A DNA stretch of 12,541 bases from Cytophaga sp051961495 (GCF_051961495.1 NZ_JBQCDF010000008.1:1-12541); one strand, 5' to 3'; counted from the first letter of the stretch, positions 1 through 7,255 are shown. Notes: generated by a model from the letters alone, not told the origin. Program-made: numbers and translations.

Positions 1-27
1 ACAAAGCGTAACAGAACGCATACAAGA

Positions 28-1320
28 CTAAGCTAGAAGTTGGTCGTAAATGTCTTTGATCTCAACGGCTGCATTTTCCCAGGTACAGTGCTCCAGGTCA
101 AAATGCGCGTTTGCCGAAACGGTTTTTGCAAACGCCGGATCCTGTAAAAGCATCAGGATATAATGCGCCATTTTATCGACATCCCAGAAATCAACTTTTA
201 ATGCACCGATCAATACCTCTGACACGCCCGATTGTTTGGATACTACACACGGCACGCCAAACTGCGCGGCTTCCAGCGCTGACAAACCAAAGGGTTCGGA
301 AACCGATGGCATGCAGTATACATCAGCCATGGCAAGCAGGTCGTGGATCTTTTCTTTACTTAAGAAACCCGTGAAATGTATATTTAAACCTAAGTGCTTG
401 TGTGCACCGGTTTCGATCAGTTCTTTCAGTTTATCTCCCGTACCGGCAACAACAAAGCGGGCCATCGGATATTCCTTCAATACTTTGGAAGCAACTTCAA
501 TGAAGTATTCCGGACCTTTCTGCTGCGTTACGCGGCCAATGAACAAAACAATTTTTTCAGGGAAAGGCTTTTCGATTTTGAACGGTTTGATCTTTTCCAC
601 TCCGTTGTGCACGGAGTGGATCTTACGGGGATTGATGCCGTAATGCCTGATAGCGATGCTGCCGGTATAATCGCTTACCGGCAGGATCACATCGGCCATT
701 TCCATAGCATGTTTTTCTACCTGGTATACCCAGTTGTTATTATTACCCTGGTTGCGGTCGTACTCTAACGAGTGTACATGCAGCACTAATGGTTTACCTG
801 TGCGCTGTTTGATCTCAACACCCGCCAGCATGGTCATCCAGTCGTGGCAATGGATCACATCGAATTTCCAGTCCATGCACATATCCGCGCTGATGGTCGC
901 ATATTCGATGACCTTCTGTATCGTGTCTTCACCATACAAGGCATCAATTTCAAACGGTTTATAAAACTCCGTGCGGACTACTTTTTTCGTACGGGATTTT
1001 TTAACCTTTTTCGTTGTGGCTACAGGAGCTGCAACGCTTGAAGGATAAGGTAAAATATTGGCCGGAAGGGTATAAACGTTTTCCAGTTCCGCATAGAAAT
1101 CGGTCTGGAAATCTTCCCGGATACGAACCCGTTCCTGTTGATTTAATCCAATAATATCGATCTGGTTGAGAAGCAGGGAATGATCGCTTTTAGGCAGAAT
1201 TAACGTCAGGTTTACCTGTTTTGCAAGCGCCTTGCTCAAGCCCAGGCAGGCAACTCCCAATCCTCCGTTGATAATCGGAGGAAATTCCCAACCCAACATT
1301 AAAACCTTTGTTTTTTTCAT
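28..1320 (-). CDS. GT4 glycosyltransferase, glycogen-synthase-like
   Basis: A 430-residue cytoplasmic retaining glycosyltransferase with the two-Rossmann (GT-B) layout. The N-terminal half has a WEFPP-x-x-NGGLG segment (residues 11-22), the usual nucleotide-sugar/acceptor loop of glycogen/starch-synthase-like enzymes, and HCHDW at 157-161. The C-terminal half has GRVTQQKG (262-269; R263 and K268 are the expected phosphate-contacting pair) and the E-x7-E motif E342...E350. There is no signal peptide or membrane segment. The start is ATG directly before MKKTKVLMLG; no Shine-Dalgarno sequence is visible, as is normal in Bacteroidota. A lysine-rich stretch (about 103-117) lies in the N-domain. 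It diverges from a GH31 alpha-glucosidase, which supports a role in alpha-glucan (glycogen-type) synthesis. In other Bacteroidota such genes often neighbour GH57 amylases, which here would lie past the left edge. The exact sugar donor and acceptor cannot be read from sequence. Family call is sure; substrate is inferred. Confidence 0.9.
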   Translation of the reverse strand: MKKTKVLMLGWEFPPIINGGLGVACLGLSKALAKQVNLTLILPKSDHSLLLNQIDIIGLNQQERVRIREDFQTDFYAELENVYTLPANILPYPSSVAAPVATTKKVKKSRTKKVVRTEFYKPFEIDALYGEDTIQKVIEYATISADMCMDWKFDVIHCHDWMTMLAGVEIKQRTGKPLVLHVHSLEYDRNQGNNNNWVYQVEKHAMEMADVILPVSDYTGSIAIRHYGINPRKIHSVHNGVEKIKPFKIEKPFPEKIVLFIGRVTQQKGPEYFIEVASKVLKEYPMARFVVAGTGDKLKELIETGAHKHLGLNIHFTGFLSKEKIHDLLAMADVYCMPSVSEPFGLSALEAAQFGVPCVVSKQSGVSEVLIGALKVDFWDVDKMAHYILMLLQDPAFAKTVSANAHFDLEHCTWENAAVEIKDIYDQLLA

Positions 1321-1554
1321 AGCAGCGACAAAATGCGCGAGCGGTTATAAAATTCCTGTTCTTAAAAATACGCCTCACAGAGATAAAAACCTATGATAAA
1401 CAGATGAAACTTTAAAAAAGGCGCTGTTTAACATAAGTTATTGAAATTTTCGTCTGCGATTGTAAGAAAAATACAATTATTAGGTTCGCAATAGCCTTTT
1501 TTTTATTCTATTTTAGTGTGTAGAAAGAAACTGTATTAGAGAAATAGGAATTGT
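1321..1554. other. Divergent intergenic region between GT4 and GH31
   Basis: This 234-bp AT-rich gap must hold promoters for both flanking genes. It contains a 7-bp inverted repeat TAAACAG (1397-1403) / CTGTTTA (1424-1430) separated by 20 bp, and a smaller TTGTA/TACAA pair near 1460-1475. Either could be an operator, but neither matches a site I recognise. No gene or RNA was seen. Confidence 0.5.
1485..1516 (+). promoter_or_regulatory. Candidate promoter of GH31 gene
   Basis: TTCG at 1485-1488 and TATTTTAG at 1509-1516 are separated by 20 bp. Each is one base from the Bacteroidota housekeeping boxes (TTTG at -33, TAnnTTTG at -7). The start site would fall near 1522, leaving a leader of about 30 nt. 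With a mismatch in both boxes this is only a candidate. Confidence 0.3.
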
Positions 1555-3948
1555 ATGGAAAGTTACATGAATATCAATCACGACAAGCAGGCTTTACAAC
1601 AGAATGCCGGTGTCGTGGAAAGGTGGGAGAAGATTGAAAACCGTTTTTATTTCTATGGACAGCAGACAGTTTTAGAGGTCAAGATAGTTTCAGACGGCGT
1701 TATCCGCTTTCGTTTTTCCGCCTTGGGAAACTTTCACCGGGATTTTTCATATTCGCATGCCCAGCATTATCAGCAGCACATCGAACAGCTGGAGGTAAGT
1801 GAAGAGGAAGAATATTTTGTTATTAAAACAGCAAAGCTTGATTGTGAAATTCAGAAGGAGCGCATGCTCATTAAAATTCTGGATAAGAAAGGCCTGGTGA
1901 TTTCTGAAGACGAGAAAGGATTCCATTGGGAAGAACACAAAAAGCACGGCGGCGAGATTGTTTTCAATACACGCAAAGGCCAGGCCGGTGAACGTTTCTA
2001 CGGTTTGGGTGATAAGCCAACGGATACTGATATCCGTGAAAAACGTTTTGAAAACTGGGGTAAGGATACCTATGCCTTTGGTAAAGATTCAGACCCTTTG
2101 TATAAAAATATTCCCTTCTTTATCGGGATGCACCATAAAGTAGCGTATGGAATTTTCTTCGATAATTCATTCCGTACATTTTTTGATTTTGGTTTTGAAC
2201 GTAAGAATGCCACATCGTTCTGGGCGCAGGGCGGTGAAATGAATTACTATTTCATTTATGGTCCGGAACTGCTGAACGTTGTACAGACATATACTGAAAT
2301 GACCTGTAAGCCGGAAATGCCGCCTTTGTGGGCATTAGGCTTCCACCAGTGTAAATGGAGTTACTATCCGGAAAAACAGGTGCGTGAAATTACTTCTGAA
2401 TTCCGTACCCGTAAAATCCCCTGCGATGCATTTTATCTGGACATCGATTATATGGATGGATTCAGATGCTTTACCTGGCATCCGGAACATTTCCCGAAAC
2501 CGAAAAAAATGATCCAGGACCTGGAGGCGCAAGGTTTCAAAACGGTTGTGATTATTGATCCCGGTATAAAAATAGATCCGAATTACTGGGTATATAAAGA
2601 AGGTCTGGAGAAAGGATATTTCTGTAAACGCATGGATGGTCCGCTCATGAAAGGGGCTGTATGGCCGGGCGAATGTAACTTCCCGGACTTTACGCGTCCG
2701 GAAGTGCGTGAATGGTGGGCAGGTTTGTTTGAAGGCCTGATGGATACCGGGGTGCGCGGCGTGTGGAACGATATGAACGAACCGGCAGTATTTGAGATTG
2801 AAACATTCCCGAATGATGTGCGCCACGATTACGACGGCGATCCCTGCAGCCACAGAAAAGCGCACAACGTGTATGGCATGCAGATGGCGCGCGCCACATA
2901 TGAAGGCGTGAAGAAATTCGGTGAGAATAAACGTCCGTTTGTGATCACACGTTCCGGTTATTCCGGTTTGCAGAAATATTCTTCGGTATGGACGGGTGAT
3001 AACGTTGCTTCGTGGGAACACCTGGCGATCGCGAACAACCAGTGCCAGCGGTTAAGTGTATCCGGTATTTCGTATTGCGGAACAGACATCGGTGGTTTCA
3101 TCGGTTCACCTTCGGGGGAATTGTTTGTACGCTGGATCCAGCTGGGGATTTTCCATATGTTCTGCCGTGTGCATTCATCCGGTGATCACGGCGACCAGGA
3201 ACCATGGTCGTTTGGTGTGGAAGTGGAATTGCTGACGAAGAAATTCATTGAGCTGCGTTATAAACTGCTGCCGTATATTTATACAACGTTTTACCAGCAT
3301 GTACAGACAGGTATGCCGACACTGCGTCCGCTGCCGTTTGTAGCGCAGGACGATACGGAGACTTACAACAGACAGGATGAATTCTGCATGGGCGAGAATT
3401 TACTGGTATGTCCGATCCTGGCAGAGAAAGTGGATGGCCGTTGGTTGTATCTGCCGGAAGGCAAGTGGTACTACTATTGGGATGACCAGGAGTTTGACGG
3501 CAAGCAGGAAGTGTGGGCGGAAGCAGCCCTTGACCGTGTACCCTTGTTTGTAAAAGCCGGCGCGGTGATTCCTATGGCGCCGGTTATGCAGTATGTAGGT
3601 GAGTTTGATCCGGAAGCTTTGTTCCTGCATGTATATGTAAACAGCGGTGAATATTCAAGCTATCTGTACGAAGACAAAGGTGATGGCTATGAATACACAG
3701 AAGGTGTGTATTGCTATAAAACATTTGTGACACATGGCGACAAAAAATCATTCACTATTACACAGAACATTGAAGGTTCGTACAATCCGGTTTACAATAC
3801 CTACGAGATCATGATACATGGCCTGAACTTTACGCCGAAGAGTTGTGAGGTAGACGGTGAGAAAGTTCATATAGATGTGATCAACCCCGATAAAAACCTG
3901 ATCCGTATTGATGTGGACAAAGGCTTCGGAAAGATTGTGATAAAGTAA
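1555..3948 (+). CDS. GH31 family alpha-glucosidase
   Basis: A 797-residue glycoside hydrolase family 31 enzyme expected to release glucose from the non-reducing ends of alpha-glucans or maltooligosaccharides. An N-terminal galactose-mutarotase-like beta-sandwich (about 20-250) is followed by the TIM barrel (about 255-580) and C-terminal beta-domains (about 590-797). The barrel shows LDID at 295-298, GVWNDMNEP at 402-410 (catalytic nucleophile D406), ITRSGYSGLQ at 464-473, WTGDN at 479-483 (acid/base D482) and FCRVHSSGDHG at 536-546. WNDMNEP is typical of the glucosidase II/MalA branch rather than the alpha-xylosidase branch. No signal peptide is visible, so it is probably cytoplasmic. The start is ATG at 1555; an in-frame ATG at 1567 is an alternative that does not affect any domain. 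It diverges from the glycogen-synthase-like GT4 gene, consistent with alpha-glucan turnover. Family and catalytic residues are clear; the precise substrate is inferred. Confidence 0.95.
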   Translation: MESYMNINHDKQALQQNAGVVERWEKIENRFYFYGQQTVLEVKIVSDGVIRFRFSALGNFHRDFSYSHAQHYQQHIEQLEVSEEEEYFVIKTAKLDCEIQKERMLIKILDKKGLVISEDEKGFHWEEHKKHGGEIVFNTRKGQAGERFYGLGDKPTDTDIREKRFENWGKDTYAFGKDSDPLYKNIPFFIGMHHKVAYGIFFDNSFRTFFDFGFERKNATSFWAQGGEMNYYFIYGPELLNVVQTYTEMTCKPEMPPLWALGFHQCKWSYYPEKQVREITSEFRTRKIPCDAFYLDIDYMDGFRCFTWHPEHFPKPKKMIQDLEAQGFKTVVIIDPGIKIDPNYWVYKEGLEKGYFCKRMDGPLMKGAVWPGECNFPDFTRPEVREWWAGLFEGLMDTGVRGVWNDMNEPAVFEIETFPNDVRHDYDGDPCSHRKAHNVYGMQMARATYEGVKKFGENKRPFVITRSGYSGLQKYSSVWTGDNVASWEHLAIANNQCQRLSVSGISYCGTDIGGFIGSPSGELFVRWIQLGIFHMFCRVHSSGDHGDQEPWSFGVEVELLTKKFIELRYKLLPYIYTTFYQHVQTGMPTLRPLPFVAQDDTETYNRQDEFCMGENLLVCPILAEKVDGRWLYLPEGKWYYYWDDQEFDGKQEVWAEAALDRVPLFVKAGAVIPMAPVMQYVGEFDPEALFLHVYVNSGEYSSYLYEDKGDGYEYTEGVYCYKTFVTHGDKKSFTITQNIEGSYNPVYNTYEIMIHGLNFTPKSCEVDGEKVHIDVINPDKNLIRIDVDKGFGKIVIK

Positions 3949-3967
3949 TTATGAATTATAAATTATG
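3947..3967. repeat. Heptamer tandem repeat AATTATG x3
   Basis: Three consecutive 7-mers, AATTATG, AATTATA, AATTATG, start on the GH31 stop codon and run into the gap. It is a short microsatellite-like tract with one variant unit. Confidence 0.6.
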
Positions 3968-3989
3968 ATCCGCTGAGGTGGAATAAATT

Positions 3990-4030
3990 AAAAGTCGTCG
4001 GTTTGCGTTGTGAGCCGACGACTTTTTATT
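3990..4030 (+). terminator. Strong intrinsic terminator after GH31
   Basis: A perfect 12-bp stem (3990-4001 with 4015-4026, core GTCGTCGG/CCGACGAC) closes a 13-nt loop and runs directly into a T-rich tail (TTTTTATTT). It ends the GH31 transcript. The A-rich left flank could make it partly bidirectional. Confidence 0.85.
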
Positions 4031-4062
4031 TAGCCTGTCTGAATCAGGATGTACAGCATTCT

Positions 4063-4166
4063 CTCTGGCGCGGGTCTTTAGCGGAGGGTGACTCGTGTCT
4101 ATTATTCTGTAGTCCGCCGCGGCGGATTGCCAAATGATAGGCACCAGTCAAAGACTGGCGCCAGAG
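4063..4166. repeat. Imperfect 104-bp palindromic element
   Basis: The outer arms 4063-4079 and 4150-4166 are inverted copies (15 of 17 positions match). Near the centre lies a perfect 14-bp palindrome, TCCGCCGCGGCGGA (4113-4126), and the right arm also contains CCAGTC-aaa-GACTGG. The whole could fold into a long cruciform or hairpin. It sits between the GH31 terminator and the AraC-family gene and contains no credible coding frame. The right arm's CAAAGACTGGCGCCAG recurs exactly at 8208-8223, so it belongs to a dispersed repeat family, possibly MITE-like. Confidence 0.6.
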
Positions 4167-4233
4167 TAGGTTGGTGTATGTTAGGTTGTAAGTTGTCATC
4201 GCCGGCATAAGTTCATATATTGCAACAGACACT

Positions 4234-5118
4234 ATGGCAAAATCAAACAACACACCAGGTAATTCACAGCAGTCCGACAAGCTGGTTGTAAAAACCAACA
4301 CGCACGAGAATCCTTATACATCTGCAGACATGCAGCAAAAGATGCTGCAGCCACGGAAGCTAAGTTCTTATTTTGTTGTGCTGATTGATAGCGGGACGAT
4401 CACCTATAACCTCGACCTGAAAGAGATTACACTCACAAATGGGCAAGTGCTGTTCGGAATGCCTAACCAGGTTTTTATACCGCCGCAAAAAGCAGACAAT
4501 CTAAAATATTTCAAAGTATTGTTTGATGAAAATACACTAGCCTTGCTGCCGCAGCAGTTTCCTTTTTTAATCAACCCGCTTCATACACAAACAATCCTGT
4601 TTGATGATGCGGCCCGGCAACGGGTAAGAAAGTCGTTTGAGATGCTGGATCAGATGCTGCACACAGATGAACAGCAGACCGACACCGAAATCATCCTTGC
4701 TTATCTGAATGCGTTGCTGGTAGAATTGAACAGCGCCTATTTCAGAAACACACAAACCGACACCGGCAATATTGTAAATAATAATCTTGCAAAATTCATA
4801 GAGTTTAAATTGGTGGTGGAAACACATCTTACCGAGCAGCCTTCCATCCATATCATTGCAGAGAAGCTGGCACTAAGTACCAACAGTCTGTACCGCATCG
4901 TAAAAGAATATGCAGGTGTTTCCCCGAAGGATTTTTTTACGAAGCGTTTGATGACGGAAGCACAGCGTAAACTGCATTACTCCAACCTTTCGGTAAAAGA
5001 ACTGGCCTATGAAATGGGCTTTAATGACCCCGATTATTTTTCACGTCTGTTTAAAAAGAGCACCGGCAAAAGCGTAAGCGAGGTGCTGGCATCCCGGCAG
5101 GATTTGTCAGGCGAATAA
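4234..5118 (+). CDS. AraC-family transcriptional regulator
   Basis: A 294-residue cytoplasmic DNA-binding regulator. The N-terminal part (about 15-115) is a beta-rich cupin-like sensing domain of the short type common in Bacteroidota; the C-terminal part is the double helix-turn-helix of the AraC/XylS family. The first HTH lies at about 204-228 (IIAEKLALSTNSLYRIVKEY) and the second at about 253-284 (VKELAYEMGFNDPDYFSRLF, then the conserved KKSTGKS tail). The start is ATG at 4234; a later start at M33 would cut the sensor domain. The ligand is unknown. The next gene, 70 bp downstream on the same strand, is an SDR oxidoreductase, a frequent AraC-SDR pairing in this phylum. Twin GATTTGTC repeats at the end of this gene suggest that it directly controls the SDR gene. 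Confidence 0.92.
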   Translation: MAKSNNTPGNSQQSDKLVVKTNTHENPYTSADMQQKMLQPRKLSSYFVVLIDSGTITYNLDLKEITLTNGQVLFGMPNQVFIPPQKADNLKYFKVLFDENTLALLPQQFPFLINPLHTQTILFDDAARQRVRKSFEMLDQMLHTDEQQTDTEIILAYLNALLVELNSAYFRNTQTDTGNIVNNNLAKFIEFKLVVETHLTEQPSIHIIAEKLALSTNSLYRIVKEYAGVSPKDFFTKRLMTEAQRKLHYSNLSVKELAYEMGFNDPDYFSRLFKKSTGKSVSEVLASRQDLSGE

Positions 5119-5129
5119 ATGGATTTGTC
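5101..5129 (+). promoter_or_regulatory. Twin direct repeats, putative AraC-type operator
   Basis: GATTTGTC occurs at 5101-5108 and again at 5122-5129, exactly 21 bp (two helical turns) apart; similarity continues weakly downstream (AGGCG versus CAGCCG). Direct half-sites at this spacing are the usual binding arrangement for AraC-family activators. The first copy lies inside the final codons of the regulator gene. The second is centred about 41 bp before the inferred SDR transcription start, where a class II activator would contact sigma. The pairing with the adjacent regulator is inferred. Confidence 0.55.
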
Positions 5130-5153
5130 CAGCCGCGCTGTTTTTGCACCCGC

Positions 5154-5161
5154 TATTTTTG
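5154..5161 (+). promoter_or_regulatory. Promoter -7 box of the SDR gene
   Basis: TATTTTTG matches the Bacteroidota -7 consensus TAnnTTTG exactly, 27 bp before the SDR start codon. No TTG-type -33 box lies at the expected distance, which fits a promoter needing an activator bound at the repeats just upstream. Confidence 0.5.
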
Positions 5162-5188
5162 CTGCATACATTTTAAAACAACAACAGT

Positions 5189-5926
5189 ATGAAAACAGCA
5201 TTCGTAACGGGCGCGAACAAGAGTATCGGTTTTGAAACAGCACGTCAGCTTGCGCAGCAGGGGATCTATGTGTATCTCGGTAGCCGGGATTTAGGCAAAG
5301 GCATTGCAGCGGTTAGTCAATTAAGGTCTGAAGGGTTAATAAATGTTGAAGCCATTCAGCTGGATGTTACCGATGATGCATCTGTAGAGCATGCCCGTGC
5401 GGCAATCGGGAAGAAAACAAAGGTGCTTGATATCCTCATCAACAATGCCGGCATATATGGTGGTTATCCGCAGGAGGCGCTGAATGCAACGATCGATCAG
5501 TTTAAAGCGGCCTACGATGCCAATGTGTATGGCGTCGTTCGGGTGACGCAGGCATTTATGGATCTGCTGAAAAAATCTGCAGAACCCCGCATTGTCAATG
5601 TCAGCTCCAGTCAGGGATCCATTACCCTCCACAGCGATCCTGCCTACAAATACTACGACTACAAAGGCGCTGTTTATCTTTCTTCCAAAGCAGCGCTGAA
5701 CATGTACACCGTTGTGCTGGCCTACGAACTCAAAGGCAGTAACTTCAGAGTGAATGCTGTTTGTCCCGGTTATACCAAAACCGATTTCAACGGTCACCGC
5801 GGCCCCGGCAGCGTTGACGTTGCAGCAAAAAGAATTGTGAAGTATGCCTTGATCGGCAACGACGGACCCACAGGAAAATTCTTCAGCGAAGAAAACAATC
5901 CGGAAACGGGAGAGATTGCGTGGTAG
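5189..5926 (+). CDS. SDR family NAD(P)-dependent oxidoreductase
   Basis: A 245-residue classical short-chain dehydrogenase/reductase, a cytoplasmic enzyme that interconverts a carbonyl and an alcohol. The cofactor loop is TGANKSIG (7-14), with Ser replacing the middle glycine of TGxxxGxG; this resembles the TGANKGIG loop of carbonyl-reductase-like SDRs. LDVTD is at 58-62 and NNAG at 85-88. The catalytic tetrad is visible as N112 (NVYG), Ser within 139-141 (VSSS), Y163 and K167 (YLSSK). PGYTKTDF follows at 193-200. GSRD at the end of the second beta strand (R33) suggests NADP(H) preference. It follows an AraC-family gene that probably activates it. The substrate cannot be read from sequence; xenobiotic or aldehyde/ketone reduction is a common guess for this subgroup. 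Confidence 0.93.
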   Translation: MKTAFVTGANKSIGFETARQLAQQGIYVYLGSRDLGKGIAAVSQLRSEGLINVEAIQLDVTDDASVEHARAAIGKKTKVLDILINNAGIYGGYPQEALNATIDQFKAAYDANVYGVVRVTQAFMDLLKKSAEPRIVNVSSSQGSITLHSDPAYKYYDYKGAVYLSSKAALNMYTVVLAYELKGSNFRVNAVCPGYTKTDFNGHRGPGSVDVAAKRIVKYALIGNDGPTGKFFSEENNPETGEIAW

Positions 5927-5948
5927 TTCTTATTACTAACGTAATTTA

Positions 5949-5965
5949 AGGAATTGTAAATTCCT
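5949..5965. terminator. Weak hairpin after the SDR gene
   Basis: AGGAATT (5949-5955) and AATTCCT (5959-5965) pair around a 3-nt loop. No good T-tract follows, so it may be a weak terminator or only an mRNA 3'-end hairpin. Confidence 0.3.
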
Positions 5966-6080
5966 GTTATCTGGCTTCGGTTCCGGGAATTGGGTGAAAG
6001 GAATGTATTTATTGTGCTGCTCTTGAACTTTTTATTACATTTGAACAGATGGATTCTATATCGTTGCAAACACAAGTTTG

Positions 6081-6560
6081 ATGAACATGTATTTTAATAA
6101 ATTTGAGATAGAGACAACAATGAATAAAGCAGAGCTAATTGGAAAGCTCCATACGATTGTTTATACAGATAAACTCCCGTTATTGAATTTAACCTTCAGT
6201 CTTGACTTTAAAGGTAAACCATTTTTTGGGAAAATTAATAGTGATACATTTGATATCATGCCAGTCATTGAAGGACGGAATTCATTCGCCCCTGTAATGA
6301 AAGGAGAAATTACTGGTGAAAATCCAAGCCGGGTTTTAATAAAGATGCGGTTACATATAGCTGTAATAATATTCCTGACGCTAATCACTTTATTCATTCT
6401 TGCAACAGCAATAAGTAATCCGCAAAACGGCGGATTGGTCATACTGCCAATTATTTATCTGTTCGTAATATATATGTACGTAAAAGAAAGTAACAAGTAC
6501 AGAAGAAAAATTGAAGATGAACTCAGTTCTTCGGAATTTGTAATTACTAAGCCAAGATAA
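6081..6560 (+). CDS. Hypothetical two-helix membrane protein
   Basis: A protein of about 159 residues that I do not recognise. The first roughly 85 residues are a soluble, mildly beta-rich segment (KGKPFFGKINSDTFDIMPVI and onward). Two hydrophobic helices follow (approximately VLIKMRLHIAVIIFLTLITL and GGLVILPIIYLFVIYMYV), then a short charged tail (KESNKYRRKIEDEL). This predicts an inner-membrane hairpin with both termini on the same, probably cytoplasmic, side. The start is uncertain: ATG at 6081 and 6087 are close together, and ATG at 6120 begins MNKAELIGKL. The coding strand is more AT-rich than its neighbours and it stands alone between the SDR gene and a repeat region, so recent acquisition is possible. 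Looks genuinely coding; function unknown. Confidence 0.7.
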   Translation: MNMYFNKFEIETTMNKAELIGKLHTIVYTDKLPLLNLTFSLDFKGKPFFGKINSDTFDIMPVIEGRNSFAPVMKGEITGENPSRVLIKMRLHIAVIIFLTLITLFILATAISNPQNGGLVILPIIYLFVIYMYVKESNKYRRKIEDELSSSEFVITKPR

Positions 6561-6900
6561 ATAAGGATTTTGTAATCCGGTATAATCTTCTTTCACAGCG
6601 GTCTGTGGCACACAAAACGCCAATGGTAAACTGTCATGTCCTGAAATAGCTAAGCAATGTATCAATTAAGTCCTGATTTTTTATACAGTTGTGTTTGGTG
6701 ATCCTTGCGATCATATCGAAGCTTTCCTTGTGCCATTATAATTCCTGTCAGCACCTTCTTAATATCTCTTAACATAAGTAAATAAAAACACCTCGTTTTG
6801 CTGCGTTTTCTTTCAAAAAAAGAATAATCAACGAAGGACCCTGGGCTCTCCCTGGGCGGAGACCGGGAGGAAGCTGGGCGGAGCCTGCACGGAAGTTTGT
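6561..6900. other. Intergenic region ending in a GC-rich repeat
   Basis: No credible gene is present. A small hairpin (GGATT/AATCC, 6565-6578) follows the membrane-protein gene. The left two thirds are AT-rich and featureless; from about 6838 the composition jumps to GC-rich. There, CTGGGCGGAG occurs twice (6852-6861 and 6874-6883), 22 bp apart, and leads into a hairpin and gene remnant. Confidence 0.5.
6852..6883. repeat. GC-rich direct repeat CTGGGCGGAG
   Basis: Two exact 10-bp copies 22 bp apart sit within a purine/GC-rich block (about 6838-6895) that contrasts with the AT-rich flanks. A weaker related copy (CTGGGCT) lies just before. The block is non-coding by appearance. Confidence 0.5.
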
Positions 6901-6913
6901 TTGCTTCTGTCTG

Positions 6914-6926
6914 TTCGCCCGGCGAA
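6914..6926. repeat. Short palindrome at left edge of gene remnant
   Basis: TTCGCC-C-GGCGAA is a near-perfect hairpin. The overlapping CGCCCGGCGAATG (6916-6928) is an inverted copy, with one inserted base, of CATTCGCCGCGGCG at 7148-7161. The two copies bracket the coding-like segment between them. Confidence 0.5.
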
Positions 6927-7147
6927 TGTACTCGGACAGATCGCTTACAAGAAAGGCTGTATTGAAACTGTTATTGAACATCTGAAAACGTGGGAGAATA
7001 AAGAGTTGGTGTTACAGGCGCTTGATGAGATCATTGATGTGCACGGCCGTTACAAAGACTTCGCGATTCTGACACAGGAAGAAACGATAAAGTATATAGA
7101 TAAAATTACAGGAAGAAGAAGTAGTCGAACGAGCTCTTCGGAATTTG

Positions 7148-7161
7148 CATTCGCCGCGGCG
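7148..7161. repeat. Right inverted copy bounding the gene remnant
   Basis: CATTCGCCGCGGCG matches the reverse complement of 6916-6928 apart from one inserted base, and contains its own palindrome CGCCGCGGCG (7152-7161). Weaker inverted similarity extends inward for about 20 bp more. Confidence 0.45.
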
Positions 7162-7247
7162 TAACAGCCACGGAGGGAAGAGACTCAATAACGTAATCTT
7201 TATACATTTTTTTGAAAAGCTGTAAAAGTTTATTTAACGGCTAGCCT

Positions 7248-7255
7248 CAACTTTG
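7248..7255 (+). promoter_or_regulatory. Candidate -7 box for small secreted protein
   Basis: CAACTTTG is one base from the Bacteroidota -7 consensus TAnnTTTG. It would give a leader of about 60 nt before the ATG at 7323. No convincing -33 TTG is at the expected distance. Confidence 0.3.

Larger units (their letters stand above)
6901..7164 (+). pseudogene. Truncated gene remnant, HEAT-like helical fragment
   Basis: An open frame of up to 87 codons, only part of which looks like protein. From about residue 10 (NVLGQIAYKKGCIETVIEHL) to residue 69 (EETIKYIDKI) it reads as amphipathic helices with codon use like the surrounding genes, resembling the last repeats of a HEAT/ARM-type protein. Before that, the frame runs back into GC-rich repeat sequence with no ATG; only a TTG is available. 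The end (RRSSRTSSSEFAFAAA) is encoded by the right inverted repeat. I read it as the 3' fragment of a longer gene whose 5' part is missing or displaced, bounded by inverted repeats. It could instead be a tiny expressed protein from the TTG. The family is uncertain. Confidence 0.45.

Noticed and set aside
236..768. Overlapping plus-strand frames opposite the GT4 gene
   Set aside because: The minus-strand frame has clear GT4 motifs throughout; these frames show no family signature.
2335..3021. Long minus-strand open frame (228 codons) opposite the GH31 gene
   Set aside because: It is antisense to the catalytic barrel, where all GH31 motifs are intact. Its translation is Arg/His/Ile-rich without domains, typical of a shadow frame.
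4193..4222. TTG plus TATATTG as a promoter for the AraC-family gene
   Set aside because: The -7 match needs a one-base deletion and would leave almost no leader before the ATG.
4044..4301. 85-codon minus-strand frame across the palindrome and the AraC gene start
   Set aside because: It runs through the palindromic element and the start of the regulator gene; no protein character.
6640..6760. Possible tRNA or small RNA gene between the membrane protein and the remnant
   Set aside because: Only a 5-bp TGATC/GATCA hairpin is present; no cloverleaf arms or T-loop sequence could be found.
6913..7167. Possible integron cassette with an attC site
   Set aside because: The ends contain GTT and AAC near palindromes, but the right-hand site does not fit the RYYYAAC/GTTRRRY core pattern and no integrase is seen.
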